Source: Carettochelys insculpta (lineage: Eukaryota > Chordata > Testudines > Carettochelyidae). Taken from it: a stretch of DNA of 64,000 nucleotides. This document shows positions 1-11,452 of the stretch, piece by piece (position 1 is the stretch's first letter; the number at the start of each line of letters is the position of its first letter). The stretch covers positions 176,403,501 to 176,467,500 of the forward strand of contig NC_134137.1 of the NCBI RefSeq assembly GCF_033958435.1, given 5' to 3'. The notes beneath the pieces are model-generated. The model was not told where the DNA came from and made no database searches. It saw only the letters and a program-made list of their open reading frames with translations. A program made the translations under genes and the position numbers.

Positions 1-563
1 GTTGTGTCTATATTTAAAGAAAGTAAAATCCAGGATCTTCAACATTTTCTTTGTGCAGAGAAACAACACCTGTTGGGTTTTCACTTCAGTCACTAAAATA
101 TAACAGTACCAAAAGCTCACCTAATAAATTATTTTGTTAGCCTCTAAAGTGCTACTTTACTGCTTTTTTGTTTTTAAAATATAATCGCTTTTGTTTTATT
201 GTTGTTTTTTTTTAAATTAGGCATTGGAGCAATAAAAATGATTGAAAAATTATCCAGTGAGTTCCCTGAATGGTCAAGGAAAAAGTCATAAACTCATTGC
301 AAACCCCTCAAAATGTAATCTGATCAGGAAGTACTTACTTTTCATGCAGACAAAGAGCTGAGCCCCAAATGCATTTCTATCAGTCACTCCAGCTAAATGA
401 GGCCTGGTTATTTAATATGTAAAATCTACGTAAATGGAGTTAATTCCAATTCCCATTAAAATGATGGTAAGAAAATACACACTTCACTCTGTAAACCATA
501 GTTTTAATTAAAAAGAGATGCTAATTTGAAATATGTTATAGATTACTGGGCTACTTAGAAAAG
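1..563. other. AT-rich sequence, no gene seen
   Basis: AT-rich DNA with T- and A-runs and no convincing exon or repeat boundary. I see nothing I can name here. Confidence 0.5.
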
Positions 564-571
564 CCTACAAA

Positions 572-1063
572 CAGGGACATCCCTAAGCATAGGCAGAGTA
601 CGCAGCTGCATAGGGCACCACTTTGCCCCAAATTAAGTAGCGCCCTGTGCTGCACCTGGGTATGCCCAGGAATCTCTGCTCTGCCTCCTGCCCCTGCAGC
701 CCAATCCCCCAGCCCTTCAGCCCCTCCACTCGACCTCCCACCCAGCGGCCCAACTCCCAGGCTGCTCAGTCCCCGGCTCTGCCTCCAAGCCCAGTGGCTG
801 AATTCCTCAGCCCCCCACACCCTGCTTTGATGGTCACCCATCTCCGGTGGCCCCAGTCCCCTGACCCCCTGCTCCACCTCCTGACCCACAGCAGCGGTGG
901 GCTGCAGCACTCTCTCTTCCACCTGTTCCCCCAGCAGCCTCTCTATCCTGCACTTGCCCCCACAGCCCTTACTCTGCAGAGCTGCTGTTCAGCTCCCCAT
1001 CAGGCAGGGAGGGCGCAGGCGCCTGAGATGCATAGGGCACCCGAAGCTATAAGGACGGTCCTG
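572..1063. mobile_element. hAT-type non-autonomous element (492 bp)
   Basis: The ends are imperfect inverted repeats: cagggacatccctaa on the left, and caggaccgtccttat when the right end is read on the minus strand. It is flanked by 8-bp direct repeats, cctacaaa (564-571) and cctacgaa (1064-1071), matching 7 of 8. Eight-base target duplications and CAG-type ends are hallmarks of hAT transposons. The interior is C-rich, and the open frames in it are by-products of that composition. Confidence 0.75.
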
Positions 1064-1071
1064 CCTACGAA

Positions 1072-4000
1072 CCCAGGTCCCTTCTGACATTACTAACATA
1101 TTGCTTTCCAAACTATACAAGTTCATTACAAAGGATCAGTAGAGATTTGTCAAAACTGCTTTTTCAGGCTATCAGCCATGTAGTCTTTTTAAAAAATCCC
1201 CATAGACCACTGTGGACTCTCTCCTGGGTACGTTTTCCTCCATTGTTTTTAAACAACCTCATATCATTTGCATACTTGTCCTCAGGTTAGAGATTTTATT
1301 TATAACCCTAATTTTGAATCACACAGCTAAATCTGTTTTCTAATGGCTGAATTGTTGACAAAGTCAGATGAAGAGGTGACAGAACATACATTCAACTAAC
1401 TGTGCTGTTTCTAGGGCAGTTGTGGGCAATGTGACCATGAAAGGAAATGAGGCCACACTTCTGCTCCACTTAAATCAATGGTAAAGAAGCAATGGACTTC
1501 AATAGTGCAGGATCAGGTACTGAGAGAGAAGACATTCACACTTCAGTGTCACTCCGTCCCATTTAGGTGTTGTCATAGTAGTCACCTCTGTCCACGTTTG
1601 TGTCTTCATCTTGCTTTTATTATGTGTCTCAAAAGTCCACATCAGGGGGATTGTACCATAGTATAGTTAAAGCAGTACAATCTGTGCATGTAGACAAGCC
1701 CTGCTTCACCAGTCTTTTAGGATGGATGGGGATGGGAGACTCAGGCCCTGGTTGACAATTGTCAATGATATGCACATAAGAGTCCCCAGGTGGAATGGGC
1801 TTCTCTTCCACTTGAAGAGCTTCACTCAAAGATTTGGGAGGGGTTTTCAAAGCCTCCACCACTGTTGTAACTCTGCTCCCATTGAAACTGATGCTAGAAT
1901 TTCCCATGATCTTGGCAGGAGAAGAGTTACCTCTACCAATTATTGCCTTTGGAAATTCCTTCCTTTGCATCGAGTAATTGTATTTCACCAAGTGAGCTAT
2001 TGCTGAGAAGGTTCATATCAGTGTATGGCTAGGGAATGTGTTTGTTTTTCCATTTGAATTATTATCACGTTATCAGAGCAGCAACAGAATGCTATCTTAT
2101 TAGTTACTTGAAAACGCCCATTGTAAACCCAGCTTAAAAACTGGATTTAAGACCTTCTTTAAAAAAATCTGACATTGAAATTTAGGTTCCCACAGCCTAA
2201 AGTTTTAGTCCAAGGTGACAGAAATATTGATCTGTTTCCACTTATGTCAGAAATCTCAAAAGATTTCAAGGGATGGCTGTAATCTCATGATAGCTGGTCC
2301 TATGAATCTGTCACTTTATTTTAATTAAAACAGTTAAATCAAACCTTCTGGTTTCAAATGTGACCCAGTGGCTGAAGGAATAGATTTATATGAAGGAATT
2401 CGAACACACGCTTTCTTCAAGCCCCAAACCGGAAATCTTAAAAGGCTTCAGAGTCAAGGAAATATCATTTGGCCTGGTATGTTCATGCAACTTCAAAGCA
2501 GCCGGAATTTACATCACTTGCCTGAAACTCACACGTCTCTTTCCCACCCCAAGCCTCTTCTGGTGAGTGGCTGACTGGCTCATCAATTGTACACTGAGAT
2601 GGGAGGACAAAGTGAGTCTTTGCTGATTTCACACACAAGATCACTCAGTGGAATGAATTCTCCACCTGCTTTTAAGATACTAACCTACACAGATAGATGT
2701 ATGCTCAGAAAAACATTTATTACTTCACAGGGAGCCCTGCTGTGGAAAATCAGAGTGTTAACGGGACGTGACCCAGCTCCCACTGAAACCAATGGAAATT
2801 CTCCTATGAATTCAGACAGAGCTGTGTCAGGCCCATGGGGATTTAAGTATCAAAACAAGGAATTTGTACAATCAATTCCAAATGCCCACAGACTAGGTTG
2901 AGTCTCTGTAAATGGAACTTAAAACAAAACAGTGCCTCATTTCATTCCAAATGTGTATTCCTGGAAAATAGCATCTTGAATAAACATTTGAATGTTCATC
3001 ATCCAACTGCAATCAAAGGAAACAAAATCTGTGTTTTTGCAAATACTTTACTAAGAAAGGCTTAAGAATTGAGCCTTCAGAAAGCTATTGAGGTTGATAG
3101 TGCCTATGAAATTTTATTAAAATTCCAAGAAATGATGGGTATTAAAGAGTACACAGATCCCACCCTTCTAATCCAGTACAACAATTATTTCTAGGAGTAC
3201 AATTTCAGAGAGACCTTGGAAGGTCACAGATTACATTTGTTTCCAGATATAGATAACATTACTCAACCTTAAGAAACAATCTACAGAAAAGACAACTATT
3301 ATTCTTTATCCTGTTAAATTCAGGGTTGAGAAGAGATAAAAAGTCTTCCCTCTGATTAATTTAGTCAAATAAAAGACCTTGCATTCTACTGTCCTGGGAC
3401 TGACAGGGCTACAAACAATACTGCAAGTACCTGAGAGACAGTGTTTTTCTTCACCAGAAGATTCAATAATAGGTGCTGGCCACACCCACTACCACTACAA
3501 TTGCAAAATATTTTTCCACTATAACCCTGTTTTTGCATGTTCAAACATTGTTAAACATTGACCTTTGGGGCTTCATTTTTCCATAGTTGCTCCCTACCCG
3601 GAAGGTAAATTCTTTTAGAAAGTTTGAGCAAAATCCCTTCAGAGACAGAAACTATTGTTTGCAGAAGGTCGTTAGGACAATTTGCCTGAGGAAGATTGTA
3701 CAATAAGTATTTTGTTCTTCTGAGGTAAAGTAAAACCTGCAATAACCCACCTGCAGCTGAAAATTACAAGCATGAAATGTAATTGGGGCCTCAGAATTTT
3801 AAGGTCTGCAAGGAATGTTTTAAGTTGTCAGGTGGGTTAGGTTAAAAAGGGAGAATAATTAATTGGGAAAGTTATTTAAAGGATTGTGTCTTTTTCTCCC
3901 CCACCCTATGCAATACCTGTCTGCTTTAATGCAGACTATATAGAGTACTCATACTAGCAGAATACATCCCATTCACCCTCTTGCTTTAATAGTACCGATC

Positions 4001-4539
4001 ACTGTTATTTGAAACACACGATAATGTATCAGTAAACCAGTGGAAAAGGGCTTTCTCTGTTTAAAGTAACAGCAACAAGAGGGAATCAGGTTAGTAGGTA
4101 TACACAGAAAACAAGGCCCAGCTTTTCATTCAAATGATGACATCAACTTTCCCTGATGACATCAGTAAGGAGAAAGGCAGGGCCTTTTCTGCCCGTGTGG
4201 CTTCTGTACATTGCAGTGAAGAACAGGCTCCATGGGGTCATTCCTCTGTCCCCCACAGCATCCACATGCAGGCAAGAGGAGACTGGACAGAGATGATCAG
4301 AGAATGGATGGAATTTTGGCTTCCACCCCTGCAACACCTAAGCTGGTCTAGGCTAGTAGTAGCTTAGTTCATCTCTAGAGCAAGGGGGAACCAGTGAAGG
4401 AATTGTGAGTTTCAAAGCTCCTGGGACAGGAGAACGACATGTGGTCACTTGCACCGGTGGAGACAAAGTCATTGAATGAAATTCATACCTTGTTGAAGTC
4501 CAGGGGAGTTTTGTCACTGACATCAGAGGAGCCAGGGTT
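1072..4539. other. Unique intergenic or intronic-type DNA
   Basis: No coding exon, RNA gene or clear transposon was recognised in this 3.5 kb. A segment near 1650-1710 ends with a gtagacaagccc motif like that of some short DNA transposons, but I could not find its partner end. Short open frames on both strands lack domains and look random. Confidence 0.4.
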
Positions 4540-4716
4540 TCACGTTTAGTTAGGCACCCACATCCATTAGAGACCTAGGAAATGACCTGATTTGCAGACA
4601 TGCTGAGCTCACAGCCTACACTTGATGTCATTGGGAACTGCAAGTGCTTTGTGCCTTGGAAAAATCAGACCATTTCTTTAGGACTCTAAATCAGCATTTT
4701 AGTGCCTAACTTCAGT
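4540..4716. repeat. Short ancient repeat with inverted ends
   Basis: The segment is bounded by ttaggcac near 4550 and its inverted copy gtgcctaa near 4702-4709. Between them is text of the kind seen in old dispersed sauropsid repeats. It resembles a decayed MITE. No target duplication was found, so the family is left open. Confidence 0.4.
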
Positions 4717-5042
4717 GAGCTAATGTTGGCCTTAGAAAACATGTATTGATGTTCCTTATCAGTACGCTAGCAGTCATGGGTTAAAGTATGAATAAGGAAC
4801 CCGAAGGGCAGCAACACCCAGAGCAAAAGTAAGATGTGACAATAAAACATCGCACTCCAGGGAGTCAGCAGCCTCATATGGCCCACTCCAGAATGTGCCA
4901 CTATCATATGACGTGTTGGAAAAGACATCGTACAGACAGGAAAAACTAAGCTCTCCACAGACTACAGCAAGAACTAGTTCTGTCCATATTTACGGGTTTA
5001 CAAATACATTTGTTTTGTTCAGTCTAATTTGTGATTATTCAT

Positions 5043-5230
5043 CTCATAGAATCATAGGGCTGCAAGGGAGCTCAGAAGTTCATCTGGTCCAGCCCCTTGC
5101 TTCAAGCAGGATCAACCCCAACTAAGTCATCTCAGCCAGGACCTCGTCAAGCCAGGACTTAAAACCCTCTAGGGATGGAGAATCCACCACCTCTCTAGGA
5201 AACGCATTCCAGTGCTTCTCCACCCTCCTA
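5043..5230 (-). mobile_element. CR1 LINE, 3' end (split by Harbinger A)
   Basis: This is the 3' untranslated end of a minus-strand CR1 element. The terminal atagaatcatag motif near 5047 is the reverse of the ATTCTATGAT tail typical of CR1. The sequence runs without loss of homology up to 5230 and resumes after the 4-kb Harbinger insertion at 9213. Confidence 0.88.
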
Positions 5231-5246
5231 GGCTACGTCTACACGG

Positions 5247-5325
5247 GGATGCTACATCGAAATAGCTTATTTCGATGTAGCGAAATCGAAATAAGCTATT
5301 TCGATGAATAGCGTCTACACGTCCT
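5247..5325. repeat. Subterminal palindromes of element A
   Basis: Just inside the left TIR lie two overlapping inverted repeats built on ATCGAAATAGC/GCTATTTCGAT, followed by a further copy of the TIR core, gtctacacg, at about 5313-5321. Elements C (about 53040-53115) and D (about 62230-62300) have the same arrangement. Iterated subterminal motifs in Harbinger elements are candidate binding sites for the Myb-like protein or the transposase (inference). Confidence 0.7.
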
Positions 5326-5586
5326 CCAGGGCTGGTGCCGTCAACATTCAACGTCGACATTGGGCAGCACTACATCGAAGTAGGCGCCGCAGGGGAGCGT
5401 CTACACACCAAAGCGGCCCACATCGAAATAAGGGTGCCAGGAACAGCTGCAGACAGGGTCACAGGGAGGACTAGCACTTCCAGGGCAACAGCAAGCCGCT
5501 CCCTTAAAGGGCCCCTCGCAGACACACGCAGCCTGCACAGCACGTGGTCTGCAGAGCCACAAGCACGCACACCCTGTGGAAGCAGC

Positions 5587-6952
5587 ATGGACCCCAGCAG
5601 CAGCAGCAGCAGCCAGAGGTCCACCCACCCGCCCCTGCAGGAGCAGTGCTTGCCCTGCTTAATGCCATGCAGGAGGCAGCTGACCATCTTTTATTTGTGG
5701 AAGAGGAGCTGCCCCCAGGGGATGAGGAAGCAGCCCCAGACCTTGCTGCCCTCCCAGCCCGCCCCCCCACCGGCCGCACACGCCGCCGGCTTTGGAGCTA
5801 CCCCACGAGCATGGACTGGTGGGAGCAGCTGGTGCTCGGCGAGTGGGACAACGACCGCTGGCTCCGGAATTTCTGGATGAGCCAGCAGACGTTCCTGGAG
5901 CTCTGCCAGTGGCTCACCCCTGCCTTACGGCACCAGGACACCTCCATGCAATGTGCCCTCACCGTCGAGAAATGGGTCAGCATCGCTGTCTGGAAGCTGG
6001 CCACTCCAGACAGCTACCGATCCGTAGGGCAGCAGTTTGGTGTGGGCAAGGCCACCGTCAGGGCTGTCCTCATGGAGGTAAGAGGACCTGGAGGGGGAAG
6101 CCCTGGGGAGAACCCAGGGGGGAGCCCTCAGGGGTGGAGGGCCAGACAGACCCTGCACACCCCTCACCGGTGCTCTCTCATGTCCTTCCCCTGCAGGTCG
6201 TCCGTGCAATCAATGCCCTGCTCCTCCACAGGCTCATGTGGCTTGGGAACCTGGATGCTGCCATTGTGGGGTTTGCCAGCCTGGGCTTCCCAGATTGCTT
6301 TGGGGCTCTGGATGGGACCCATATCCCCATCCGTGCGCCAGAGCACAGCGGAGGACACTTCCTCAACAGGAAGGGATACCATTTGGTGGTCCTCCAGGCC
6401 TTGGTGGACAGCTGGGGCCGCTTCCTGGACATTTATGTTGGCTGGCCTGGCAGCATCCACAACGCCCGGGTATTCAGAAATTCGGGCCTGTGCCGCCGGC
6501 TGGAGGCGGGGACCTACATCCCCCAGCGGGAGATCCCTGTGGGGGACACTGCCATGCCCCTCTGCGTCGTCGCAGACATGGTGTACCCCCTCCGGCCCTG
6601 GCTCATGCACCCTTACATGGGCCATCTCACAGCCAGCCAGGAGTGGTTCAACATGCGCTTGAACCATGCACGCCAGGTGGTTGAGCGCACTTTCAGCCAC
6701 CTCAAAGGGCGCTGGAGGTGTCTCCTCACCCGTCTGGATGCAGGCCTCACCAACATCCCCCAGGTTGTGGGTGCGTGCAGCGCACTCCACAACCTGGTGG
6801 AGAGCAAGGGAGAGGCCTTCTTCCAGGGCTGAGCTGTGGAGGCTGGCAGAGCCGACGTCCAGCCACCCGCTGCCCCCAGTCGCCAGGTCGACCCTGAAGG
6901 GATCCGGGTCCGGGAGGCCCTGCGGGCCCATTTTGACCAGGCTGCGGGGTGA
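5587..6952 (+). pseudogene. HARBI1-like DDE transposase, element A (broken)
   Basis: Predicted exons are 5587-6077 and 6197-6952, joined across a GT-AG intron (gtaaga to ctgcag). The family cuts and pastes Harbinger DNA using an RNase H-fold DDE nuclease. Visible signatures are FGALDGTHIPI (first Asp), GWPGSIHNARVF (second site) and ARQVVERTF (catalytic Glu), with a polyQ stretch near the start. Relative to copy C, one C is missing right after the ATG, so the MDP start is out of frame with the rest; an ATG at 5544 is in frame instead. The second catalytic Asp is Asn here. A TGA at 6830-6832 replaces the Trp codon seen in C and D and would remove the last 40 or so residues. Exon 2 has exactly the length of the D copy (756 bp). 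The identity is clear, and activity is very unlikely. Confidence 0.9.
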
Positions 6953-7076
6953 ACGCTGGCAGGGCCAGCTGCGGGCAAGCCACCCACTGCAACCCCCCCA
7001 TCCTCCACAACACTTCCTGCCCCCATGCCCACACCACAGAGCACCCGAGAGTACACACCCCTACATTTTTCTTTGA

Positions 7077-7082
7077 AATAAA
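7077..7082 (+). promoter_or_regulatory. Poly(A) signal for transposase A
   Basis: AATAAA lies about 125 bp after the ancestral transposase stop codon. C (54875) and D (60432, minus strand) have the hexamer in the same relative place, which supports it as the transposase 3' end signal. Confidence 0.6.
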
Positions 7083-7251
7083 TGGAAATGTTGTTTCAAA
7101 CAAAACAGTGCAACCTCTTATTATTAACAGAAGAAAAGGGGGGAACCATGTACATGGGGGGCAGCTACAAAAACAGGGGTCCAACAAAAAAATATTTACA
7201 AATGGGGCAATATGTACAAAGGAGGGGGGGCCACATCCTCAGCCCCGCACC

Positions 7252-8869
7252 CTAATGTCCAGCACCCGGTGTTGGGGGGGCGAGACCCACGTCTCGGCCG
7301 GAGCCCTGTCTGAGGCTGGGTGGGGGCCAGGAGAACTGGCAAATACGGCCAGCCGGTGTCCGCAGGCCCATGGTCCCCCTTGACGGCAGGCCCCAGGGTG
7401 GCAGACGGTGGAGGGACAGCAGGTGGAGCGGCGGGTGGCGTGGCTGGCAGAGTGGCAGGCGGAGCGGCAGGGGGGCCAGGTGTTGCACAATGCGATCAAA
7501 ACTGCGCATGAAGGCCCCCCAAGCCTCCTGGCGCCAGGCCAGCGCTCGCTCCTGGAGCTCTAGCTGCCGCTCCTCCACCCACAGGTGCCGATCCGACACC
7601 TCCAACTGACAGCGGACGGTCGCAAGCAGCTGGGGGTCCATGGCTGTCCGCGGGTGGCTCCTCCATCAGCCCCATCCTGAGGCTGGTCGGTGCTCCGCCG
7701 AGGGGCTGGCCTGCTGGAATGGCCCTGGTGGGCTCTCTGGGACCACGGACGCCTCGCTGGCACTCTCCGGGCCCTCCGATGGTGCAGCTGCAGAACACAG
7801 GGGGGAAGAAGAGTGGAGACAGCCGTTAGTGTGGGCCCTGACACGTGGCCCTTGTCCCCCCACCCCTCTGCTGCTGGTTCCCCATCCCTGTCCCCTGGAG
7901 ATGCTCCTGCTGATGATGGGTGTCCCACCCCCCCCACGGGTGACCCTAGGTTCCGCTCCTCCCATCCCCAGGGATGGGGCATGGTGCTGTCCTGCTGGGG
8001 GGCAGGGGCTGATGCACTCTTCTGAGGGACATGCCAGTGCTGCCCTTGGGGCCATGGTCATCTGGGCATGTGGAGGGCCCAGGTCATATCTCTTGTCCCC
8101 GCCCCTTAACCCTGGGGGTGTGCACCGGGGGGGTACATACCTGATGGTCCACTCCCACGGTCGGGGGACACCCATTGGGTGGACGCCCTGCTGGAGCTGC
8201 GGGAGGGGAGGGCAACGCGGAGCCCCCCATCGCTGGAGGAGTCCCCCTCCTCCTCCTCCTCCAGCGTCCCAGGTGTGGGCTCCTGGGGGGCCCCTGGGGT
8301 GCGGAGCTTGCCTCCGGGGCAGACTCCATCTCCAGGGCCTGCTGGGGCTCGTCGGCCGAGGTGTCAAGAGTGGCCGGGGGGGAGGAGGAGTTGTACCCAG
8401 GGCCCAGGATGGACCTGAGCTCCCTGTAAAAGGGGCAAGTGGTGGGGGTGGCCCCAGATCAGTTGGCCGCATCCCAGGCCCAGGCGTAACCCTGCCACAG
8501 CTCCTTAACCTTACTCCCAACATGGTCAGGAGTGCGGGCAGGGTGACCCTGGGCAGCCAGGCCCTCGGCCAGCCGAGCGAACGCATCCGCGTTCCACCTC
8601 TTGCTCCCCATTACCTGGAGCACCTTCTCCTCACCCCAGAGTCCCAGCAGGTCCCGGATCTCGGCCTCTGTCCAGGAGGGGCCCCGCAGCCTCTTCCCCA
8701 GCTGGCTGCCAGCCTGGAAGCCCTGGCTCCCCTTGGGGGGGTGCCCTGGGGGCGCTTGGGGGCCTGGCTGGCTGTCATCACTGCAGGGTGTTGGGCTGCA
8801 GCTGCTGTGGGCGTGCAGGCTGAGCACGTGGCAGTGCTGCTGCCCGCACATGCTCTCAGCTTCCTGCAC
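7252..8869 (-). pseudogene. Myb/SANT-like Harbinger accessory protein, element A (broken)
   Basis: Predicted exon 1 is 8869-8141 and exon 2 is 7787-7252. The donor reads GTATGTAC and the acceptor CTGCAG, at the same sites as in C. The N-terminal half holds a trihelix/Myb-like domain (RGPSWTEAEIRDLLGLW ... MGSKRW ... KVKELWQGYA). Exon 2 encodes a charged, probably coiled-coil segment (VEERQLELQERALAWRQEAW). The family partner role is DNA binding and nuclear delivery of the transposase. The frame is stopped by TGA at 8459-8461, where copy D has Arg, and again at 7666-7668. A 7-base C tract just before the domain sets the reading frame; C has 10 and D has 8. The gene converges on the transposase. 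Confidence 0.85.
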
Positions 8870-9212
8870 AGGAACTCAGGGGGCGGGGAGCTTTAAGGGG
8901 CTGCTGCATGCGGTGACCACAGAGCTCAGGGGCTGGAGAGAACGTCTCTCAACCCCTCAGCTGATGGCCGCCATGGCAGATCCCGCTATTTCGATGTTGC
9001 AGGACGCGGATCATCTACACGTGCCCTACTTCGATGTTCAACGTCGAAGTAGGGTGCTATTCCCATCTCCTGTTGGGTATAGCGATTTTGACGTCTCACC
9101 ACCTTACGTTGATTTCAACTTCTAAATAGCGCTCGCCACGTGTAGACGTGGCGGGCACTATTTCGAAGTTGGCATGACTCCTTCAAAGTAGCCGGCTCGT
9201 GTAGCTGTGGCT

Positions 9213-10345
9213 CTAGTGAAGTCGTTTTTTCTAATATCCAACCTACTCCTCTCCTTGTGTAACTTCAGACCATTGCTCCTCATTCTGCTGACAGCACTGA
9301 GAAGAATTTCTCTCCATCCTCTTTAGAGCACCCCTTCAGGAAGTGGAAGGCTGCTATTGAATCACCCTTCAGTCTTCTCTTCTGTAAGCTGAATAAACCC
9401 AGATCCCTCAACCTCTCCTCGTAAGTCATGTGCTCCAGCCCCTTACTCATTTTTGTTGCCCTCCGCTGAACCTGCTCCAGCACATCCACATCCTTTTTAT
9501 ACTGGGGGGCCCCAAACTGGACACAATATTCCAGATGTGGCCTCACCAGTGCCGAACAGGGGGTAACAACCACTTCTCTAGATCTGCTGTAAATGCTCCT
9601 CCTAATACACCCTAGTATGCCATTAGCCTTCTTGGCTACAAGGGCACACTGTTTACTCATATCCAGCCTTTCATCCACCATAACTCCTAGGTCCCTTTCC
9701 GCTGCTTAGCCAGTCAGTCCCCAGCCTATAACAATGCTTGAGATTCTTCCACTCCAGGTGGAGGACTCCACTCTTTTTGTTAAACTGCATCAGATTTCTT
9801 TTGGTCCAATCCTACAATTTATACAGGTCACTCTGGATTCTCTCTCTATCCTCCAATGTATCTACCTCTCCCCCTAGTTTTGTGTCATCCACAAACTTGC
9901 TGAGGGTGCAGTCCAGCCCTCATCCAGATCAGTAATAAAGGTGTTAAACAACACCAGCCCCAGAACTGATCCTTGCAGCACTTCACTTGAAATTGACTGC
10001 CATCCGGATATTGAGCCACTGATCACTACCCGTTGGGCCCGACCATCAAGCCAGCTTTCTATCCATCCATATTTTTTTAACTTATGGGCAAGAATGTTGT
10101 GAAGGACTGTATCAAAAGCTTTGCTGAAGTCAAGGTATTCACATCCACTGACTCTTCCACGTCCATAGAACCTGTTACCTTGTCATAGAAGCTAATCAGA
10201 TTGGTCAGGTAGGACTTGCCCCTGGTGAATCCATGTTGGCTACTTTTAATCACTTTCCCCTCTTCCAAGTGCTCCAAAATGGATTCCTTGAGGATCCCCT
10301 CCATTATTTTCCCAGGGATTGAGGTAAGTTCCTAGGGATAGAGGT
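9213..10345 (-). mobile_element. CR1 LINE, remainder after Harbinger A
   Basis: CR1 sequence resumes directly after the Harbinger right end. It encodes the C-terminal part of the reverse transcriptase ORF on the minus strand and stops near 10330-10345, where the element is 5'-truncated. A small tandem duplication of agggattgaggtaa marks the edge. Confidence 0.88.
9280..10304 (-). pseudogene. CR1 reverse transcriptase, 3' remnant
   Basis: Minus-strand fragments 9280-9681 and 10077-10304 match the late reverse-transcriptase and C-terminal parts of CR1 ORF2. Recognisable pieces are [24 protein letters not shown] and [20 protein letters not shown], and upstream [21 protein letters not shown]1 ORF2 copies the element's RNA into DNA at the target site. 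The catalytic FADD region is lost between the two fragments, and stops and frameshifts separate them, so this is a dead copy. Confidence 0.85.
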
Positions 10346-10502
10346 AAACTCAGGCACACTGTAGGTCATTCAACGCCAAGTTTCAGCAGATGAAAGTTGA
10401 CACTAGTTCATTACCATTTGCCTAACACTGAATGTCCAGTGTAAAGCTGGTTGAGAACTTTTCTCCACATATATTTTTGCAAAAATGCCAATTTGTCTAA
10501 AC

Positions 10503-10694
10503 CATGGGTGTCCAACCTTTCGGCTTGCCCGGGCTGCATTGAGTGAAGATAGTCTTGGGCTGCGTACAAAATATATAATATATTTAATGTATATAAATCA
10601 CATAATAATGTTAAAAGTTTACGATCTTGTGGGGCTGCATTACTAGCTGTCCAGTGCCGCATGCAGCCCGTGGGCTGCAGGTTGGACATGCCTG
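10503..10694. mobile_element. hAT-type MITE, 192 bp, perfect 8-bp target duplication
   Basis: An exact 8-bp duplication, gtctaaac, flanks it at 10495-10502 and 10695-10702. The ends are inverted: catgggtgtccaacct on the left, and caggcatgtccaacct when the right end is read in reverse. The interior is AT-rich and non-coding. Confidence 0.85.
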
Positions 10695-10702
10695 GTCTAA
10701 AC

Positions 10703-11151
10703 CAAAACATATCTCAAAAATGGGCATGTTTGGTACGTTTCCTTACTCAAAAACATGCCTCCAAAGATATTTTAAATGGTCAGAATACTTCATTTAGTCA
10801 ATTTCAAAACAAAAAAAATACTGGTTTTCTGTTTCAAAATGACATCACTTAAAACATCAGCGAATTAGATTAAAAAAAAGTTAAAAAAAGGTCAAATCAA
10901 AATAAAAAGTGTTTCAGCTGAAACCCCCGAAAAAAGGTTTGGGTTAGTCAGTTTGCATATATTTCTTAGATTTCAAATTTGTATCTTAGGTTGACAAAGG
11001 AAAAAACCTGAAACTCTTGAAATAATTCCCATGGCTGGAAAATGATTTCCCACCCAGCTCTGCTCCAGTGGCAGAGACTCCTAGCCTATCTTAGATTTTA
11101 ATGCATAAAGTATCTGACATTTGGAAGTAAAACTAAAAGATGTACAGACGA
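10703..11151. other. AT-rich sequence, nothing recognised
   Basis: A- and T-rich DNA with no exon or element boundary that I can support. Confidence 0.4.
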
Positions 11152-11452
11152 ATCTCTCTAGTCTGACACTCTCTTGTCCATCAACATCTGTAATCCGGCA
11201 TGATTCTAGTTAGCTGGATGATGACTTATCATGGGAGCAGCCAAGTTTCCCATGAAGTTTGTTTATAGCCACAGGTCCTGACTCACAGTCTTCCGTACTG
11301 TTATTTAGCTCTAATTTACACCTAAATATCTTCTAAGAGCCCAGTAAGCAGTGGAAGTGTTGGTAATGCTGCTAGACAAGACTGATCTCCTGTGCTCTGG
11401 TAAATTCTCTCATTCAGCGCTGGTCAGGTCCCTAAGATGCCAGACTAGAGGT
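11152..11452. mobile_element. Short DNA transposon with CTCTAGTC ends
   Basis: The left end ctctctagtctgacac and the right end, read in reverse as tacctctagtctggcat, are inverted repeats about 300 bp apart. The interior is non-coding. I could not read a secure target duplication, so the superfamily is not assigned. Confidence 0.65.

Larger units (their letters stand above)
5231..9212 (+). mobile_element. PIF/Harbinger element A, two-gene, 3982 bp
   Basis: The left end is ggctacgtctacacg and the right end, read in reverse, is agccacagctacacgagcc. A 3-bp target duplication, cta, lies at 5228-5230 and 9213-9215. The transposase is on the plus strand and the Myb-like gene on the minus strand, and they converge near 7.1 kb. 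The insertion cuts a CR1 element cleanly. The TIR core GTCTACAC recurs inside both ends. Confidence 0.93.

Noticed and set aside
647..1087. Pro/Ser-rich 146-codon frame at the left side
   Set aside because: It lies almost entirely inside a hAT MITE with clear ends and 8-bp flanks. The composition explains the open frame.
1629..1991. 120-codon minus-strand frame
   Set aside because: No recognisable domain, no homologous feature in the window and no splice or regulatory context. It is probably random.
7640..8896. 418-codon plus-strand frame
   Set aside because: It is antisense to the Myb-like gene of element A. The GC-rich codons of that gene leave the opposite strand open. The conserved domain and splice sites are on the minus strand.
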